Shown one piece after another: positions 25,983 to 37,996 of a stretch of 64,000 nucleotides of DNA. Where the stretch lies: contig NC_013743.1 in NCBI RefSeq assembly GCF_000025325.1, positions 3,658,001 through 3,722,000 of the forward strand, written 5' to 3'. Origin of the DNA: Haloterrigena turkmenica DSM 5511. GTDB taxonomy: Archaea; Halobacteriota; Halobacteria; Halobacteriales; Natrialbaceae. A program made the translations under genes and the position numbers. The notes beneath the pieces are model-generated. The model saw only the letters and a program-made list of their open reading frames with translations, did not search any database and was not told the DNA's origin. Every line of letters begins with the position of its first letter. Position 1 is the stretch's first letter.

Positions 25983-26008
25983 ATCACTTCTTCAGTGATT
26001 CCGTTTTT
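25983..26008 (+). terminator. Hairpin plus T-run after the aIF1 gene
   Basis: The arms atcact (25983-25988) and agtgat (25994-25999) have a 5-base loop and are followed by ttttt (26004-26008). This looks like an intrinsic-type terminator. In archaea the T-run is the active element. Confidence 0.6.
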
Positions 26009-26132
26009 CACCCTCTCGTGAGCCATCGGTCTCGCATCGACTGCTCGGTCTATTCCGCGGAGAAGTATCTTCGACCTCGACACCGTCGATGCGGGAAAGC
26101 CGAAGCCGTCGGGGAAACGCGGCCCCGCGAGA

Positions 26133-26498
26133 TCAGAAGGGAGACTCGGCGTTCACCGATTCGTCCGTCTCGTCCTCGCTGCCGATGAGGCCGAACTTCA
26201 GTCCGTACTTCTCGAGGCCGCCTTCCATGCTCTCGACGGTCGCGTCGGCGGTCCCCTCGTAGGAGCCGATAAGCTGGGCCGCCTGCACGCTGGCCTTGCC
26301 GTGGGGACAGACCGTCACGATGCGGTCCTCGCCCTCGAGTTCCTCGACGCGGCTCGTGAGTTCGTGAAACGGGATGTTCTCGCTGTCGGGAATTCGGCTG
26401 TGCTCGAAGCTCTGTTCGTCGCGGATGTCGATGACGAGGACGTCCGCGCCGTCCTCGAGGAGTTCCTTGACCTCATCGGGAGAGATTTCGCCGTCCAT
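26133..26498 (-). CDS. Rhodanese-like domain protein
   Basis: A 121-residue single rhodanese domain. The start MDGEISPDEVKELL (26498) begins the domain. The VIDIRDEQSFEHSRIPDSENIP segment (about 22-43, given in its parts) is the CDC25-like loop entrance. The catalytic Cys is C64 in VTVCPHGKAS. Rhodaneses transfer sulfane sulfur, for example in tRNA thiolation or thiol homeostasis. A box cttattc about 28 bases upstream fits a leaderless start. The gene lies 170 bases downstream of the next gene's stop, on the same strand. Confidence 0.9.
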   Translation of the reverse strand: MDGEISPDEVKELLEDGADVLVIDIRDEQSFEHSRIPDSENIPFHELTSRVEELEGEDRIVTVCPHGKASVQAAQLIGSYEGTADATVESMEGGLEKYGLKFGLIGSEDETDESVNAESPF

Positions 26499-26668
26499 CA
26501 CGCCGGGATTGGGACGCAGACAGAATAAGCCCACGGGTCGATTCTCGCTCGCGGACGGCAGTTCGGCTCGATTCACTGTTCCCCGCGACACGTTCGGTTC
26601 GAGGCCGACCGCGTTCGACGTTCGGGTTCGATCGAGCGGTGTCTCGATAGCTGTCATCGCGGCGAGCG

Positions 26669-27286
26669 TCAGAGCAGGCCGTCCTCTTTCGCCAGCAACA
26701 GCGCCGACAGCGTCGAGTCGTTGGCCGGCCGCTCGCGGGCGCGCTCTATGGCCTCGTCGATGGGCACCGTCGTCACCTCGAGGAACTCGTTGCTGTCGAG
26801 TTCGCGCTCGCCGGGCTCGAGCCCCTCTGCGAAGACGATTCCCCGGTCATGGCGGAGGACGCCGGTCGCGACCGCGTACTCCTGAAGCAAGGCGGTGCTC
26901 GAGGGTTTGAACCCGGTCTCCTCCTCGAGTTCGCGGGCGGCAGCGCGCGTGTAGGACTCGCCGTCCTCGACGATGCCCGCGGGGAGCTCGAGGTGGGTCT
27001 CGCGGATCGTCGGCCGGAACTGCTCGACGAACAGGAGGTGGTCGCCCTCGTCTTCGCTCTCACTCGCGGCCGCCATCTCGCCGTCGATGGACGCCACGGC
27101 GGCGCCGTCGATCTTGGCGACGACGATCACCGCGTCCGGCAGGTCCGCCCAGTAGTAGCGCTTCTCGGTGCCGTCGGGCTGTTCGAGCAGATCGTAGCCG
27201 CCGTCGTACCAGGGCGTCTCGTACTCGGTGACCTCCTCGCGGAGCGTCCACTCGTCGGGCGCGTCGAACTCGTCGGGTGCAGTCAT
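26669..27286 (-). CDS. Nudix hydrolase (ADP-ribose pyrophosphatase-like)
   Basis: A 205-residue hydrolase. The Nudix box GIVEDGESYTRAAAREL then EEETGF (about 103-125) is complete. Upstream it has the FVEQFRPTIRETHLELPAG pattern (about 84-102) of the ADP-ribose/sugar-nucleotide subfamily. It would hydrolyse nucleoside diphosphate derivatives such as ADP-ribose. The N-terminal WTLREEVTEYETPWY segment is typical of haloarchaeal members. Confidence 0.88.
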   Translation of the reverse strand: MTAPDEFDAPDEWTLREEVTEYETPWYDGGYDLLEQPDGTEKRYYWADLPDAVIVVAKIDGAAVASIDGEMAAASESEDEGDHLLFVEQFRPTIRETHLELPAGIVEDGESYTRAAARELEEETGFKPSSTALLQEYAVATGVLRHDRGIVFAEGLEPGERELDSNEFLEVTTVPIDEAIERARERPANDSTLSALLLAKEDGLL

Positions 27287-27375
27287 CGACGGATGCTGTC
27301 GGCCTCGAGCGGGTAATAGATGCCGTTCGGTGCTCGGGTCGTGTCGGAAAACGCCGGCTCCGCAGCGACCGCCGC

Positions 27376-27795
27376 TCAGTTCGCCTCAACCAGTTCCCGA
27401 TAGAGCCGCCCGAACGCCTGCCGCCGGAGGGTCGCGACCGCGGCCTCCTCCTCGTTCTGGAAGGTCGCGGCGACGGCGTCGCTCTCGGGACCGGCGTGCC
27501 AGACGACGGAGTCGACGTTCTCGCTCCCGACGGTCGTGACCTCGCCGTCGTACTCGTCCCGCCAGTCCGCGAACTCCTCGCGCGTGCCGACGTGAACCTC
27601 GAGCAGGCTCGCGAACAGCGCGTCGCGGGCGGTCTCGACGACGTCTCCGGTGACGCGGTCGTCGTACTCCTCGCGGTCGAACTCCATGGCCTTGGCCACC
27701 TCGCGAACGACGGTCTGGGCCGCAGGGCCGACCTCCGCGTAGCGGTCCCGGGCCTCCTCGGCTGACGCCGGCGTAAACGTCCCGACAGTGTGCAT
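27376..27795 (-). CDS. DUF5809-like haloarchaeal protein
   Basis: A 139-residue soluble, acidic protein starting MHTVGTFTPASAEEARDRY, predominantly helical, with a conserved-looking core VWHAGPESDAVAATFQ (about 97-112). It matches the haloarchaea-specific DUF5809 layout, which is often next to DUF5810. The DUF5810-like gene indeed ends 21 bases upstream on the same strand, so the two are probably co-transcribed. Function unknown. Confidence 0.7.
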   Translation of the reverse strand: MHTVGTFTPASAEEARDRYAEVGPAAQTVVREVAKAMEFDREEYDDRVTGDVVETARDALFASLLEVHVGTREEFADWRDEYDGEVTTVGSENVDSVVWHAGPESDAVAATFQNEEEAAVATLRRQAFGRLYRELVEAN

Positions 27796-27816
27796 ACCTC
27801 GACGTGCTCGCGGTAG

Positions 27817-28323
27817 TCAGTTACCAGTTTCGCGTTCCGACGACCCGTCGTCGACAGCGGGCGTGCCGTCGTCGGTCGTTTCGGCAGCTCCCGTCTCGTC
27901 GTCCGGCGCCTCCCCCTCTTCGCCCGCGTCCGCCTGTTCCTGCATTTTCCGGGTTAGCTCCCGGGCCTCCTCGAGGGCGGTCTCGGCTTCGGCGCTCATG
28001 CCGCCCCGACCCGAGCGGCCACCGAGCTGGTCGCCCCGGCCCGGTTGGCGGCTCTGGCGGGCCAGTCCCTCCTCGAGACCGCCCGGTCGACCGTGGTCGT
28101 GCCCGTGGCTCGCCGACTCGAACTCCGGCGTGTCGATCTCGGGCGCGTACTGGCCGACGATCTCGCCCAGTTCCTCGGGGCTGCAGTCGCTCCAGTCGGG
28201 CGCGTGCTCCTCGAGCCACGCGCGGTGATCCTCGCGGCCCAGCGAGGCAGTGATCGCGAGATGATTCGCGAGGTGCTCCGCGTCGGCCTGTTCGGCGTCG
28301 CAGACGGGGCAGGCGTATCCCAT
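27817..28323 (-). CDS. DUF5810-like protein with N-terminal zinc finger
   Basis: A 168-residue protein starting MGYACPVCDAEQ. It has a CPVC pair (5-8) and two His (around residues 16 and 20) that could form a C2H2-like site, followed by a helical segment ending near residue 65. A low-complexity acidic and Gly-rich C-terminal half (about 70-168) includes one coiled-coil-like stretch, SAEAETALEEARELTRKM. It is paired with the DUF5809-like gene downstream. Function unknown; nucleic-acid binding is possible. Confidence 0.72.
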   Translation of the reverse strand: MGYACPVCDAEQADAEHLANHLAITASLGREDHRAWLEEHAPDWSDCSPEELGEIVGQYAPEIDTPEFESASHGHDHGRPGGLEEGLARQSRQPGRGDQLGGRSGRGGMSAEAETALEEARELTRKMQEQADAGEEGEAPDDETGAAETTDDGTPAVDDGSSERETGN

Positions 28324-28430
28324 GCTCGCGGGTAGGAACGCCGGCGGTAAAACGGCCACGTCCGCGGTCGCGATCGCGACCGCGGGAGGCCCGCGAACGG
28401 CACGCCAGCTCTCACGCGGGGTCCGCTCGC

Positions 28431-28913
28431 CTACTCGAGTTTCCGAAGCATGATGATCGCGTCCTCGCCGTTCCCGTAGTAGCCCGGCACGCGCCGGAGC
28501 GGCTCGAAGCCGAACTGGCGGTAGAGTCGCTTCGCGCCGTCGTTGGTCCGGCGGACCTCGAGTTTGACCGAGTCGGCACCGCGGGCGGTGAGCACGGCCA
28601 TTCCCCGGGTGAGCAAGGCGGTTCCGATTCCCGAATCGCGGTGGTCCGGGTGGACAGCGATGTCCTTGATGTGGCCGAGTTGTCGCCCGAACTGCGTGCT
28701 CACGTCGGCGACGAGATAGCCGGCGATCGTGCCCTCCTCGAGGGCGACCAGAAACCCGTCGTTGCCGAGAAATCGTTCGAAGGCGTCGTAGGGCCACGGC
28801 TGGGAAAAGGACTCGTTCTCGATGCGGACGACCGCGAGCAGATCCGCCCGCTCCGCTGGACGGATCGAGAGCCCGCCGTCACCGTCGGCCGCTCCGGACG
28901 CCGGCGTTGTCAC
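28431..28913 (-). CDS. rimI: Ribosomal-protein-alanine N-acetyltransferase RimI
   Basis: A 160-residue GNAT enzyme. The SIRPAERADLLAVVRIENESFSQPWP region (about 15-40, in parts) contains the RimI-typical E-x2-F-x-x-PW substrate loop. The acetyl-CoA loop is VHPDHRDSGIGTALL (about 87-101), and the KLEVRRTNDGAKRLYRQFGFEPL region follows (about 116-138, in parts). It acetylates protein N-termini. The start is GTG at 28913. The gene lies just downstream of the 38-residue protein gene on the same strand. Confidence 0.9.
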   Translation of the reverse strand: MTTPASGAADGDGGLSIRPAERADLLAVVRIENESFSQPWPYDAFERFLGNDGFLVALEEGTIAGYLVADVSTQFGRQLGHIKDIAVHPDHRDSGIGTALLTRGMAVLTARGADSVKLEVRRTNDGAKRLYRQFGFEPLRRVPGYYGNGEDAIIMLRKLE

Positions 28914-28935
28914 TGTCGGGGGTAGACGCTCAGCG

Positions 28936-29052
28936 CTAAAAGAAGTAGTGCCCTCGGCCGCGCGGCGACTCGAGCGGTCGACCGTCCGGGTACTTGTCGA
29001 CGCCCTCGTTGTCCGTCTCGGCGCGCTCGTCCTCGTCGTCGATATCAGTCAC
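28936..29052 (-). CDS. 38-residue acidic protein, unknown
   Basis: A short frame of 39 codons, GTG at 29052 to TAG at 28936. The start overlaps the stop of the upstream YciE/YciF-like gene in a GTGA junction, a classic sign of translational coupling. The product is acidic in its first half (TDIDDEDERAETDNEG). It ends with KYPDGRPLESP then RGRGHYFF, an ordered-looking basic/aromatic tail. Codon use is like that of its neighbours. I know of no family. It is too short for most gene callers. Confidence 0.5.
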   Translation of the reverse strand: MTDIDDEDERAETDNEGVDKYPDGRPLESPRGRGHYFF

Positions 29053-29513
29053 TCCGCCGGAATGGCGTCCATCTCGAACTCTTCGGTGAGTTCCTTCAGT
29101 TCGTCCAGCGCGTCCTGTTCCTCCCGGAGGTTCTCCTCGAGCAAGTCGGCGGCGTCGTCCATTCCGAGCTGGTCGGCCAGCGGAATCAGATTGCCGTAAG
29201 CGGCGATTTCGTAGTGTTCGGTCTTCTCGGCGGCCGCCATGTTGTGGTAGTCCATGACCTCCTGGGAGGGATCCATCGATTCGAACTCCTCGTACTCCTC
29301 TTTCTCGGGCGGCTCGCCGAACATGTCGAAGACCTCTTCGAGTCGATCGATCTGCTCCTGGGTCTCTTCGCGATGTTCCGAGAACGCCTGCGCGATCTCC
29401 TCGCGCTCCGTGTTCCCCTCGAGATCCTCGAGCGCGTCGAGTAGCTGGTGCTCGGCGTGGTAGATGTCTTCGAGGCCGTGTTCGAACAGGTCCTGAATCG
29501 TGTCCATGCTCAT
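29049..29513 (-). CDS. YciE/YciF-like ferritin-fold protein (DUF892)
   Basis: A 154-residue all-helical protein. The starts MSMDTIQDLFEHG (29513) and MDTIQ (29507) are both possible. Helical motifs EDIYHAEHQLLDAL (about 14-27), EHREETQEQIDRLEEVF (about 43-59) and AAAEKTEHYEIAAYGNL (about 89-105) carry the Glu/His residues of a di-iron or metal site. DUF892 proteins are stress-associated ferritin-like proteins. Its stop overlaps the start of the small 38-residue frame. Confidence 0.9.
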   Translation of the reverse strand: MSMDTIQDLFEHGLEDIYHAEHQLLDALEDLEGNTEREEIAQAFSEHREETQEQIDRLEEVFDMFGEPPEKEEYEEFESMDPSQEVMDYHNMAAAEKTEHYEIAAYGNLIPLADQLGMDDAADLLEENLREEQDALDELKELTEEFEMDAIPAE

Positions 29514-29614
29514 GATCCGGCCGACGATTCGCCAGCGCCGTGAAAAAATCGCCAGCCTGCGACGGCAGGCGCCCGCGAACGGACGGGTTTTCCGTCGCTC
29601 GCGAGAGCGCCCCC

Positions 29615-29902
29615 TCACCCGTCGGCCTGCGCGTCGTCGACGCGATCGGCGTGTTTCTCGAGATCGGCCGCCAGCGCTCGCGCCTGCTCGGGCGTCAACT
29701 CCAGCTCCTCCATGTGTTTAGGCAGGTGCTCCTCGGAGAGGTTGTCTAACTCGAGTTGCAGGTGGACGCAGTCGGGATCCTCCGTGTCGGCGGTCGCGTT
29801 CACGACGGCGATCGACTCCCACTCGAACGCCGCTCCCTTCGCGACAGCCTCGACGTAGTCTAAGGTCGTGTACGCGTTGACCGTCATCAGTCGATCAGAC
29901 AT
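29615..29902 (-). CDS. DUF6360-like haloarchaeal protein
   Basis: A 95-residue protein starting MSDRLMTVNAYTT (29902); an inner ATG (MTVNAYTT, 29887) is possible. It ends with a helical segment EHLPKHMEELELTPEQARALAADLEKHAD (in parts) that is characteristic of the DUF6360 group. The central LELDN-like strands suggest a small alpha/beta fold. Function unknown. It lies 102 bases upstream of the YciE/YciF-like gene on the same strand. Confidence 0.7.
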   Translation of the reverse strand: MSDRLMTVNAYTTLDYVEAVAKGAAFEWESIAVVNATADTEDPDCVHLQLELDNLSEEHLPKHMEELELTPEQARALAADLEKHADRVDDAQADG

Positions 29903-30691
29903 ACGAAAACGCTTACGACGAACCCACTTAGGCGCCGCGAGAGCGCGCTCGAGAATCGATCGGGCTGGAAGTCTTCGACGCACGACGGCTGCCAGCCCAA
30001 CGTGTCGACGCCGACCACAACCGTCGATCGCGGACTCGAGGCAGCGCGCTCGATTCCAGTAGCGCTGAACCGCGCGTCGGACCGACGGATCCGATCGGTA
30101 TCGTTCCGCTTCCAACACACCACTGTCACCAGTTCACACTGCACAACAAACCCTCGATCGGTGCCTCATCTACCGGATTATTTTGCCTACGATGGTCGAC
30201 TCGGCGGCCGGTATCCGGCACTCCCTCCAGAGCGGCCGCTTCGCCCTCTCGGACGTCCTTCGATACCCGCCGCCAACCTCTATCGACTGTCATCGTCCAT
30301 GGATTCTCAGTGCGTCGCGGACGGTTCCCGCCGATCTGCACTCGACGGCCGATGGAGAAACGACCCCTCTCCAGATTCACCACGCCGCCCGCACCGGCCC
30401 CCAGTCGTCTCGGTACCCGCTTTCAGCCCGCTCTCGCTCGAGTCGTTGACGGGCGGTTCGGACTCGCGCTCTCTCACTTGACGCTCGGTCGTTTTGATTG
30501 GTCGTCTTCTCGAGCGTTCGCTCTCGCGGCGCCGATTCGTGACGGACGTTTCCAGCGGAATCACCCGCCAGCATCGCGATTCGAAACGGTACCGTGTCGG
30601 AGATAGCGGCATAACTGACCTGTAAGACCGAGCACGGGTATCGCTTGCAGCCGAGGTGGTACTTATGCCCGCTGCGTTCGAAAAGGCATCC
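29903..30691. other. 789-base region without a convincing gene
   Basis: Between the DUF6360-like gene and the tiny gene at 30692 the composition is visibly less GC-rich than the flanking coding DNA. Open frames occur on both strands, but each is rich in Arg, Ser and Pro with irregular codon use, as expected of non-coding or decayed sequence. I see no RNA gene, IS end or repeat array. It could be a degraded gene remnant. Confidence 0.45.
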
Positions 30692-30838
30692 ATGACTGAC
30701 GCGGCCGAATGCAAACCGGAGACAATTGAGCCCGAGCAGGACGACGAAGAGCGCGACGATGCCCACCTCGACGACATCGAGGAAGGGGCCGGCTGCACGG
30801 AAATCTGGGAGCATCTCGCCGAAAAGCGCGACGAGTGA
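30692..30838 (+). CDS. 48-residue acidic conserved protein
   Basis: A very acidic small protein: MTDAAECKPETIEPEQDD at the N-terminus and DDIEEGAGCTEIWEHL at residues about 26-41. The GAGCTEIWEHL segment looks conserved among small haloarchaeal proteins. The box acttat near 30661 is about 28 bases upstream, supporting a leaderless start here rather than at 30656. The two Cys (residues 7 and about 34) could bind a metal, which is unproven. Confidence 0.6.
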   Translation: MTDAAECKPETIEPEQDDEERDDAHLDDIEEGAGCTEIWEHLAEKRDE

Positions 30839-30890
30839 GAGATTCGCCACGGCAGCGGCTTTTTTAGCGTTCAAGTCCTTATCGAGAGGC

Positions 30891-31586
30891 ATGACCGACA
30901 ATCGGCCCGGTGATCGCTCACATCGCCGTCGCGCGGATGGTCGCTCGATCCCGACGGACCGCGAATCACCCGTCGGTGCACCAGTTATCCGGGGCGACGA
31001 ATCGGTCGCCGGCACGCGCGCCCGCGAGGCCGTCCAGTTCGATCCCGACGACCCCGAGAGCCTCGCTGACGCCGCGGAAACCGTCCGCGAGTTCGCCAGC
31101 GGCTCGACTAACGACGACCACCTCTACATGCTGCGCGGCGCCGCCGCCTGCGCCGCGCTCGTCCGCGGCGAAGGCTCCTACAAGGCCGCAGCCGAACGAG
31201 CCGGCGGCGACGCGACGGTCTCGTTTATCCGCAAGTGGGCTCGCGTCCACGACCTCCCGCGGTCGGTCCGCAAACAGGTCGCACTCGGCCGCATCGCACC
31301 CACCGCCGCCAAACACATCGCCCGCGTCGGCGGCGAAGCGCGACTCCTTCTGGCCTGGGCGACCCTCGACGGCGACCTCACCGTCCGCGAGGTCCGAAGC
31401 GTCGCCAGTACCATCAACGACGGCACTCCGATCGAGCAGGCGCTGGCCGACCACAGCGTCGCATTGGGCCACCTCGAACTCACGCTCTCGCCGTCGACGT
31501 ATCGCGATCTCCGCCGCCGCGCCTCCGTCGACGGCGTTCTCCCCGGTGAAATCGTCACCGAGGCACTCGAAGAGTACTTCGACTGA
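30891..31586 (+). CDS. DUF7119-like haloarchaeal protein
   Basis: A 231-residue protein. Disordered N-terminus (1-45); then helical DDPESLADAAETVREFAS (about 53-70), an RGAAACAALVRGEGSY segment (about 85-100), a helix-turn-helix-like FIRKWARVHDLPRSVR (about 112-127) and IAPTAAKHIARVGG (about 135-148). The last 40 residues look like a ribbon-helix-helix or small DNA-binding region (LELTLSPSTYRDLRRRA). This pattern is the haloarchaeal DUF7119 family, with plausible DNA binding. The box ctttttta at 30859-30866 supports the ATG at 30891. Confidence 0.8.
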   Translation: MTDNRPGDRSHRRRADGRSIPTDRESPVGAPVIRGDESVAGTRAREAVQFDPDDPESLADAAETVREFASGSTNDDHLYMLRGAAACAALVRGEGSYKAAAERAGGDATVSFIRKWARVHDLPRSVRKQVALGRIAPTAAKHIARVGGEARLLLAWATLDGDLTVREVRSVASTINDGTPIEQALADHSVALGHLELTLSPSTYRDLRRRASVDGVLPGEIVTEALEEYFD

Positions 31587-31649
31587 ACACAGTTCGCTCG
31601 AGTGCGTCCAGCGCCCTCACCCGGTCACCGGGTGGGAAGAGAAAGAAAC

Positions 31650-31657
31650 GTTTAACC
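31650..31657 (+). promoter_or_regulatory. TATA-like box of tRNA-Lys
   Basis: The sequence gtttaacc lies about 30 bases before the 5' end of tRNA-Lys at 31684. It is placed as expected for an archaeal tRNA promoter. Confidence 0.5.
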
Positions 31658-31683
31658 ATCACTCCCCGAAAGTAGCATCCACA

Positions 31684-31757
<74 letters not shown>

Positions 31758-32109
31758 CTTCTCACCGCGAGTAAATGCTCGAGCGGCGAGCATCAGATGC
31801 GACGGGATTAGAACGCAGGGAGGTCGCGCGCAACGCAGCGAGCACACCCGGTTGTGTGTTCAGGTCGCGCCCGACTCGTCTGTGCGACAATTTATTTCGT
31901 GAAGAGCAACACGGTGACTGAGAAAACTGTGAGTGACCTGCTGACTGGTGGTGAATCGCTGTTAGCGAGCCACCAGCTGCTCACGGGCTTCCCAAAGTGG
32001 TACCTGCGAAGTCATTACAACAGGAACCCAGTGGCTACTCCGTGGAATAGGGGCTGTATTACCACAATTCTATTCAGCGCGATCGCTCCTCGGGTTGATC
32101 ACGACAGAA
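31758..32109. other. Intergenic region between tRNA-Lys and the rRNA operon end
   Basis: These 352 bases hold a small hairpin (tgctcg/cgagca near 31778) and the degenerate tRNA-Lys 3' copy at 31850-31878. They then run into A/T-richer sequence without a supported gene. A frame from 31854 to 32216 crosses the tRNA-Cys gene and is not coding. Confidence 0.45.
31850..31878 (+). repeat. Degenerate direct copy of the tRNA-Lys 3' end
   Basis: This 29-base segment matches the tRNA-Lys T-arm/acceptor (31729-31757) at 23 of 29 positions, and all six differences are transitions. It may be an old attachment-site remnant from element integration at the tRNA 3' end, or a decayed duplication. Confidence 0.5.
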
Positions 32110-32185
32110 AGCCAAGGGCCGGATTTGAACCGGCGGTGGGCGGCTCTGCAGGCCGCTGCGTTCGGCCGGACTCTGCCACCTTGGC
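32110..32185 (-). tRNA. tRNA-Cys (anticodon GCA)
   Basis: The last gene of the rRNA operon on the minus strand. The acceptor GCCAAGG pairs with CCTTGGC, the discriminator is T as expected for tRNA-Cys, and the anticodon stem GCGGC/GCCGC holds loop CTGCAGA with anticodon GCA. The T-arm is CCGGTTCAAATCCGG. A 3'-terminal tRNA-Cys is standard in haloarchaeal rRNA operons. Confidence 0.95.
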
Positions 32186-32229
32186 GCGTTTGTCCCTTAT
32201 CACTGCGGTCGTTTAAGCATAGCGGTACG

Positions 32230-32247
32230 GCACAGTCGTTACTGTGC
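32230..32247. promoter_or_regulatory. Hairpin between 5S rRNA and tRNA-Cys
   Basis: The 7-base arms gcacagt (32230-32236) and actgtgc (32241-32247) flank loop cgtt. It lies close to the tRNA-Cys 5' side and could be a processing or termination element of the operon. Confidence 0.4.
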
Positions 32248-32273
32248 GACAGTACCTGCTATAAATACGAGTA

Positions 32274-32301
32274 GCCCCACACAGCCGGTGCTGTGTGGGG
32301 C
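32274..32301. terminator. Perfect 12-base hairpin behind 5S rRNA
   Basis: The arms gccccacacagc (32274-32285) and gctgtgtggggc (32290-32301) pair perfectly around loop cggt. On the minus strand it follows the 5S gene and is followed by a tatttata box, so it may end or process the 5S transcript while tRNA-Cys has a secondary start. Confidence 0.5.
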
Positions 32302-32320
32302 CTGATGATGAAGTATGAGT

Positions 32321-32442
32321 GGTGGCGGCGAATCAGCTCTCCCAGAGGCTCGCGCACTCCAGTACTCGCCGAAACGCAGGCGGGCTTAACGTCCGTGTTC
32401 GGGATGGGTACGGGTGGTTCCCCGCCGCTGTGGCCGCCGAAC
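32321..32442 (-). rRNA. rrf: 5S ribosomal RNA
   Basis: About 122 bases. The ends GGCGGC and GCCGCC pair, and the internal segments (CGGGGAACCACCCG, CCATCCCGAACACGG, GTACTGGAGTGCGCGAG) are the haloarchaeal 5S consensus. The boundaries are good to a few bases. Confidence 0.93.
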
Positions 32443-32500
32443 GCCGATTCACGGAATCGAACCGTGACCATGCCAATATCGGTGGTGGTCGACCGTAGTA

Positions 32501-32533
32501 TACGTGTAGTCCAGTTTGCGTCCGGACCCGTTC
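32501..32533 (-). other. 23S rRNA processing stem, 3' side (bulge-helix-bulge)
   Basis: It pairs with 35530-35562 as helices of 14, 6 and 10 base pairs. A 3-base bulge lies on each strand (ttt here at 32515-32517; agt at 35540-35542 on the other). This is the archaeal bulge-helix-bulge processing signature cut by the tRNA-intron endonuclease, which is encoded in this window (EndA). Confidence 0.8.
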
Positions 32534-32567
32534 ACCGCGTCATGGATCCAATGCGATTGTAGTTATG

Positions 32568-35487
<2,920 letters not shown>

Positions 35488-35529
35488 ATCGGATCGGCGG
35501 TTGCGGATGCAACCACGTATGTGACCCGG

Positions 35530-35562
35530 GAACGGGTCCAGTGGACGCCTGGACTACACGTA
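35530..35562 (-). other. 23S rRNA processing stem, 5' side
   Basis: The partner of 32501-32533 (see there). The adjacent gacccg/cgggtc palindrome (35523-35538) offers an alternative local hairpin. The stem brackets the mature 23S rRNA. Confidence 0.8.
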
Positions 35563-35710
35563 CACACAGTCTCATCTGCACGCCGTAGACGCGGCATGCA
35601 TTAACCCTTCCCAGCCACGTTTACACGGGCTGGTGCATCGGTTTTCGTTCGGATTAGATCGAAGACGCCTGTCCCACTTAAGGGGCACGGTCTCGATCCG
35701 CTCCGAGTCA

Positions 35711-35782
35711 TGGACCCACAGGGATTCGAACCCTGGGCATCCTCCTTGCAAAGGAGGCACTCTACCACTGAGCTATGGGCCC
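35711..35782 (-). tRNA. tRNA-Ala (anticodon TGC)
   Basis: A spacer tRNA between 16S and 23S on the minus strand. The acceptor GGGCCCA pairs with TGGGTCC, the anticodon stem CCTCC/GGAGG holds loop TTTGCAA with anticodon TGC, and the discriminator is A. It is the standard spacer tRNA of haloarchaeal rRNA operons. Confidence 0.95.
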
Positions 35783-35816
35783 ACGTCCACCCCGGAGGGT
35801 GGACAGAGCGCGAAAG

Positions 35817-35877
35817 TGTTAGCCTTGGTAGTTCTAAGGTGCCCGATCGGCCAAACGGATGGTCGATCGAACGTGGA
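35817..35877 (-). other. 16S rRNA processing stem, 3' side (bulge-helix-bulge)
   Basis: It pairs with 37483-37544. An 18-base helix (35817-35834), a bulge taa (35835-35837), a 4-base helix ggtg (35838-35841) and a 9-base helix cccgatcgg (35842-35850) are separated by a 3-base bulge only on the other strand (37520-37522). This is the canonical 4-base-helix/two-3-base-bulge BHB form. A further 9-base pairing lies at 35869-35877. Confidence 0.85.
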
Positions 35878-35935
35878 GTGCGTGGCGCAACGCGCCACGC
35901 GTGGTGAGCCAGGCACGACGGCCTGGTCTCGGTCT

Positions 35936-37411
<1,476 letters not shown>

Positions 37412-37482
37412 GCTATATGTTCTCCCCAATGTTGGGGAGGGTTTGTTGGCGGTGAATGTTAAGATACACACTCACACATGGG

Positions 37483-37544
37483 TCCACGTTCGGTGACCAC
37501 AGATCGTCGACCGATCGGGCGTCACCGAACTACCAAGGCTAACA
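37483..37544 (-). other. 16S rRNA processing stem, 5' side
   Basis: The partner of 35817-35877 (see there). The bulge cgt is at 37520-37522, and helix parts are at 37527-37544, 37523-37526, 37511-37519 and 37483-37491. Confidence 0.85.
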
Positions 37545-37710
37545 TCAGATCCCATCTGTACGGCGGACCGCAGGGGTGGAATCCTCATCTCCTTCGGATC
37601 TACTCGTAAGCCACGAAGGGTACTTAATCCCTTCGGACTCGAGTGGTCCGAGATGACGGGACGAGTTGAACGCCCCGTCGATCACATGTTCTTTGCAATC
37701 CATCCGAATC

Positions 37711-37734
37711 CCCGTATACACTTAAGGGCGTCGG
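37711..37734 (-). promoter_or_regulatory. rRNA promoter copy 1 (nearest 16S)
   Basis: On the minus strand it reads CCGACGCCCTTAAGTGTATACGGG, given here in two parts CCGACGCCC and TTAAGTGTATACGGG. The TTAAGTG box with a preceding CGACGCCC is the haloarchaeal rRNA promoter form. Three relatives lie upstream. Confidence 0.75.
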
Positions 37735-37789
37735 ATCGCTCCTCGCCGGAATCCGCATCCGGCGGGACGGTTGCGATCCAATCTGAGTG

Positions 37790-37813
37790 CCCTGTTACGT
37801 ATAAGGGCATCGG
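37790..37813 (-). promoter_or_regulatory. rRNA promoter copy 2
   Basis: CCGATGCCC followed by TTATACGTAACAGGG on the minus strand, 79 bases upstream of copy 1. It shares the CCGA-GCCCTTA core. Confidence 0.75.
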
Positions 37814-37861
37814 ATCGCCGTAGCCGGCTGCGCCGGCCACGAGCACATCACGTTCGGAATG

Positions 37862-37885
37862 CCCTAATACGGATAAGACCATCGG
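37862..37885 (-). promoter_or_regulatory. rRNA promoter copy 3
   Basis: CCGATGGTC followed by TTATCCGTATTAGGG, 72 bases upstream of copy 2, with the same core and spacing. Confidence 0.7.
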
Positions 37886-37996
37886 ATCGGTCCGACGGTC
37901 ACGTACGGGAGTGGATGCAGTGCCTACCTCCGTGCCGGAACGCGGCCGGAGGGGACGCGGCGATGTGCGCCACGTCGTTCGCATTAGTATGAAAGA

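Noticed and set aside
29540..29749. Small plus-strand frames opposite the YciE/YciF-like and DUF6360-like genes
   Set aside because: They are antisense to supported genes and show no motif.
30377..31015. A 212-residue minus-strand frame overlapping the region before the DUF7119 gene
   Set aside because: It is antisense to the supported 48-residue and DUF7119 genes and lacks a coherent composition.
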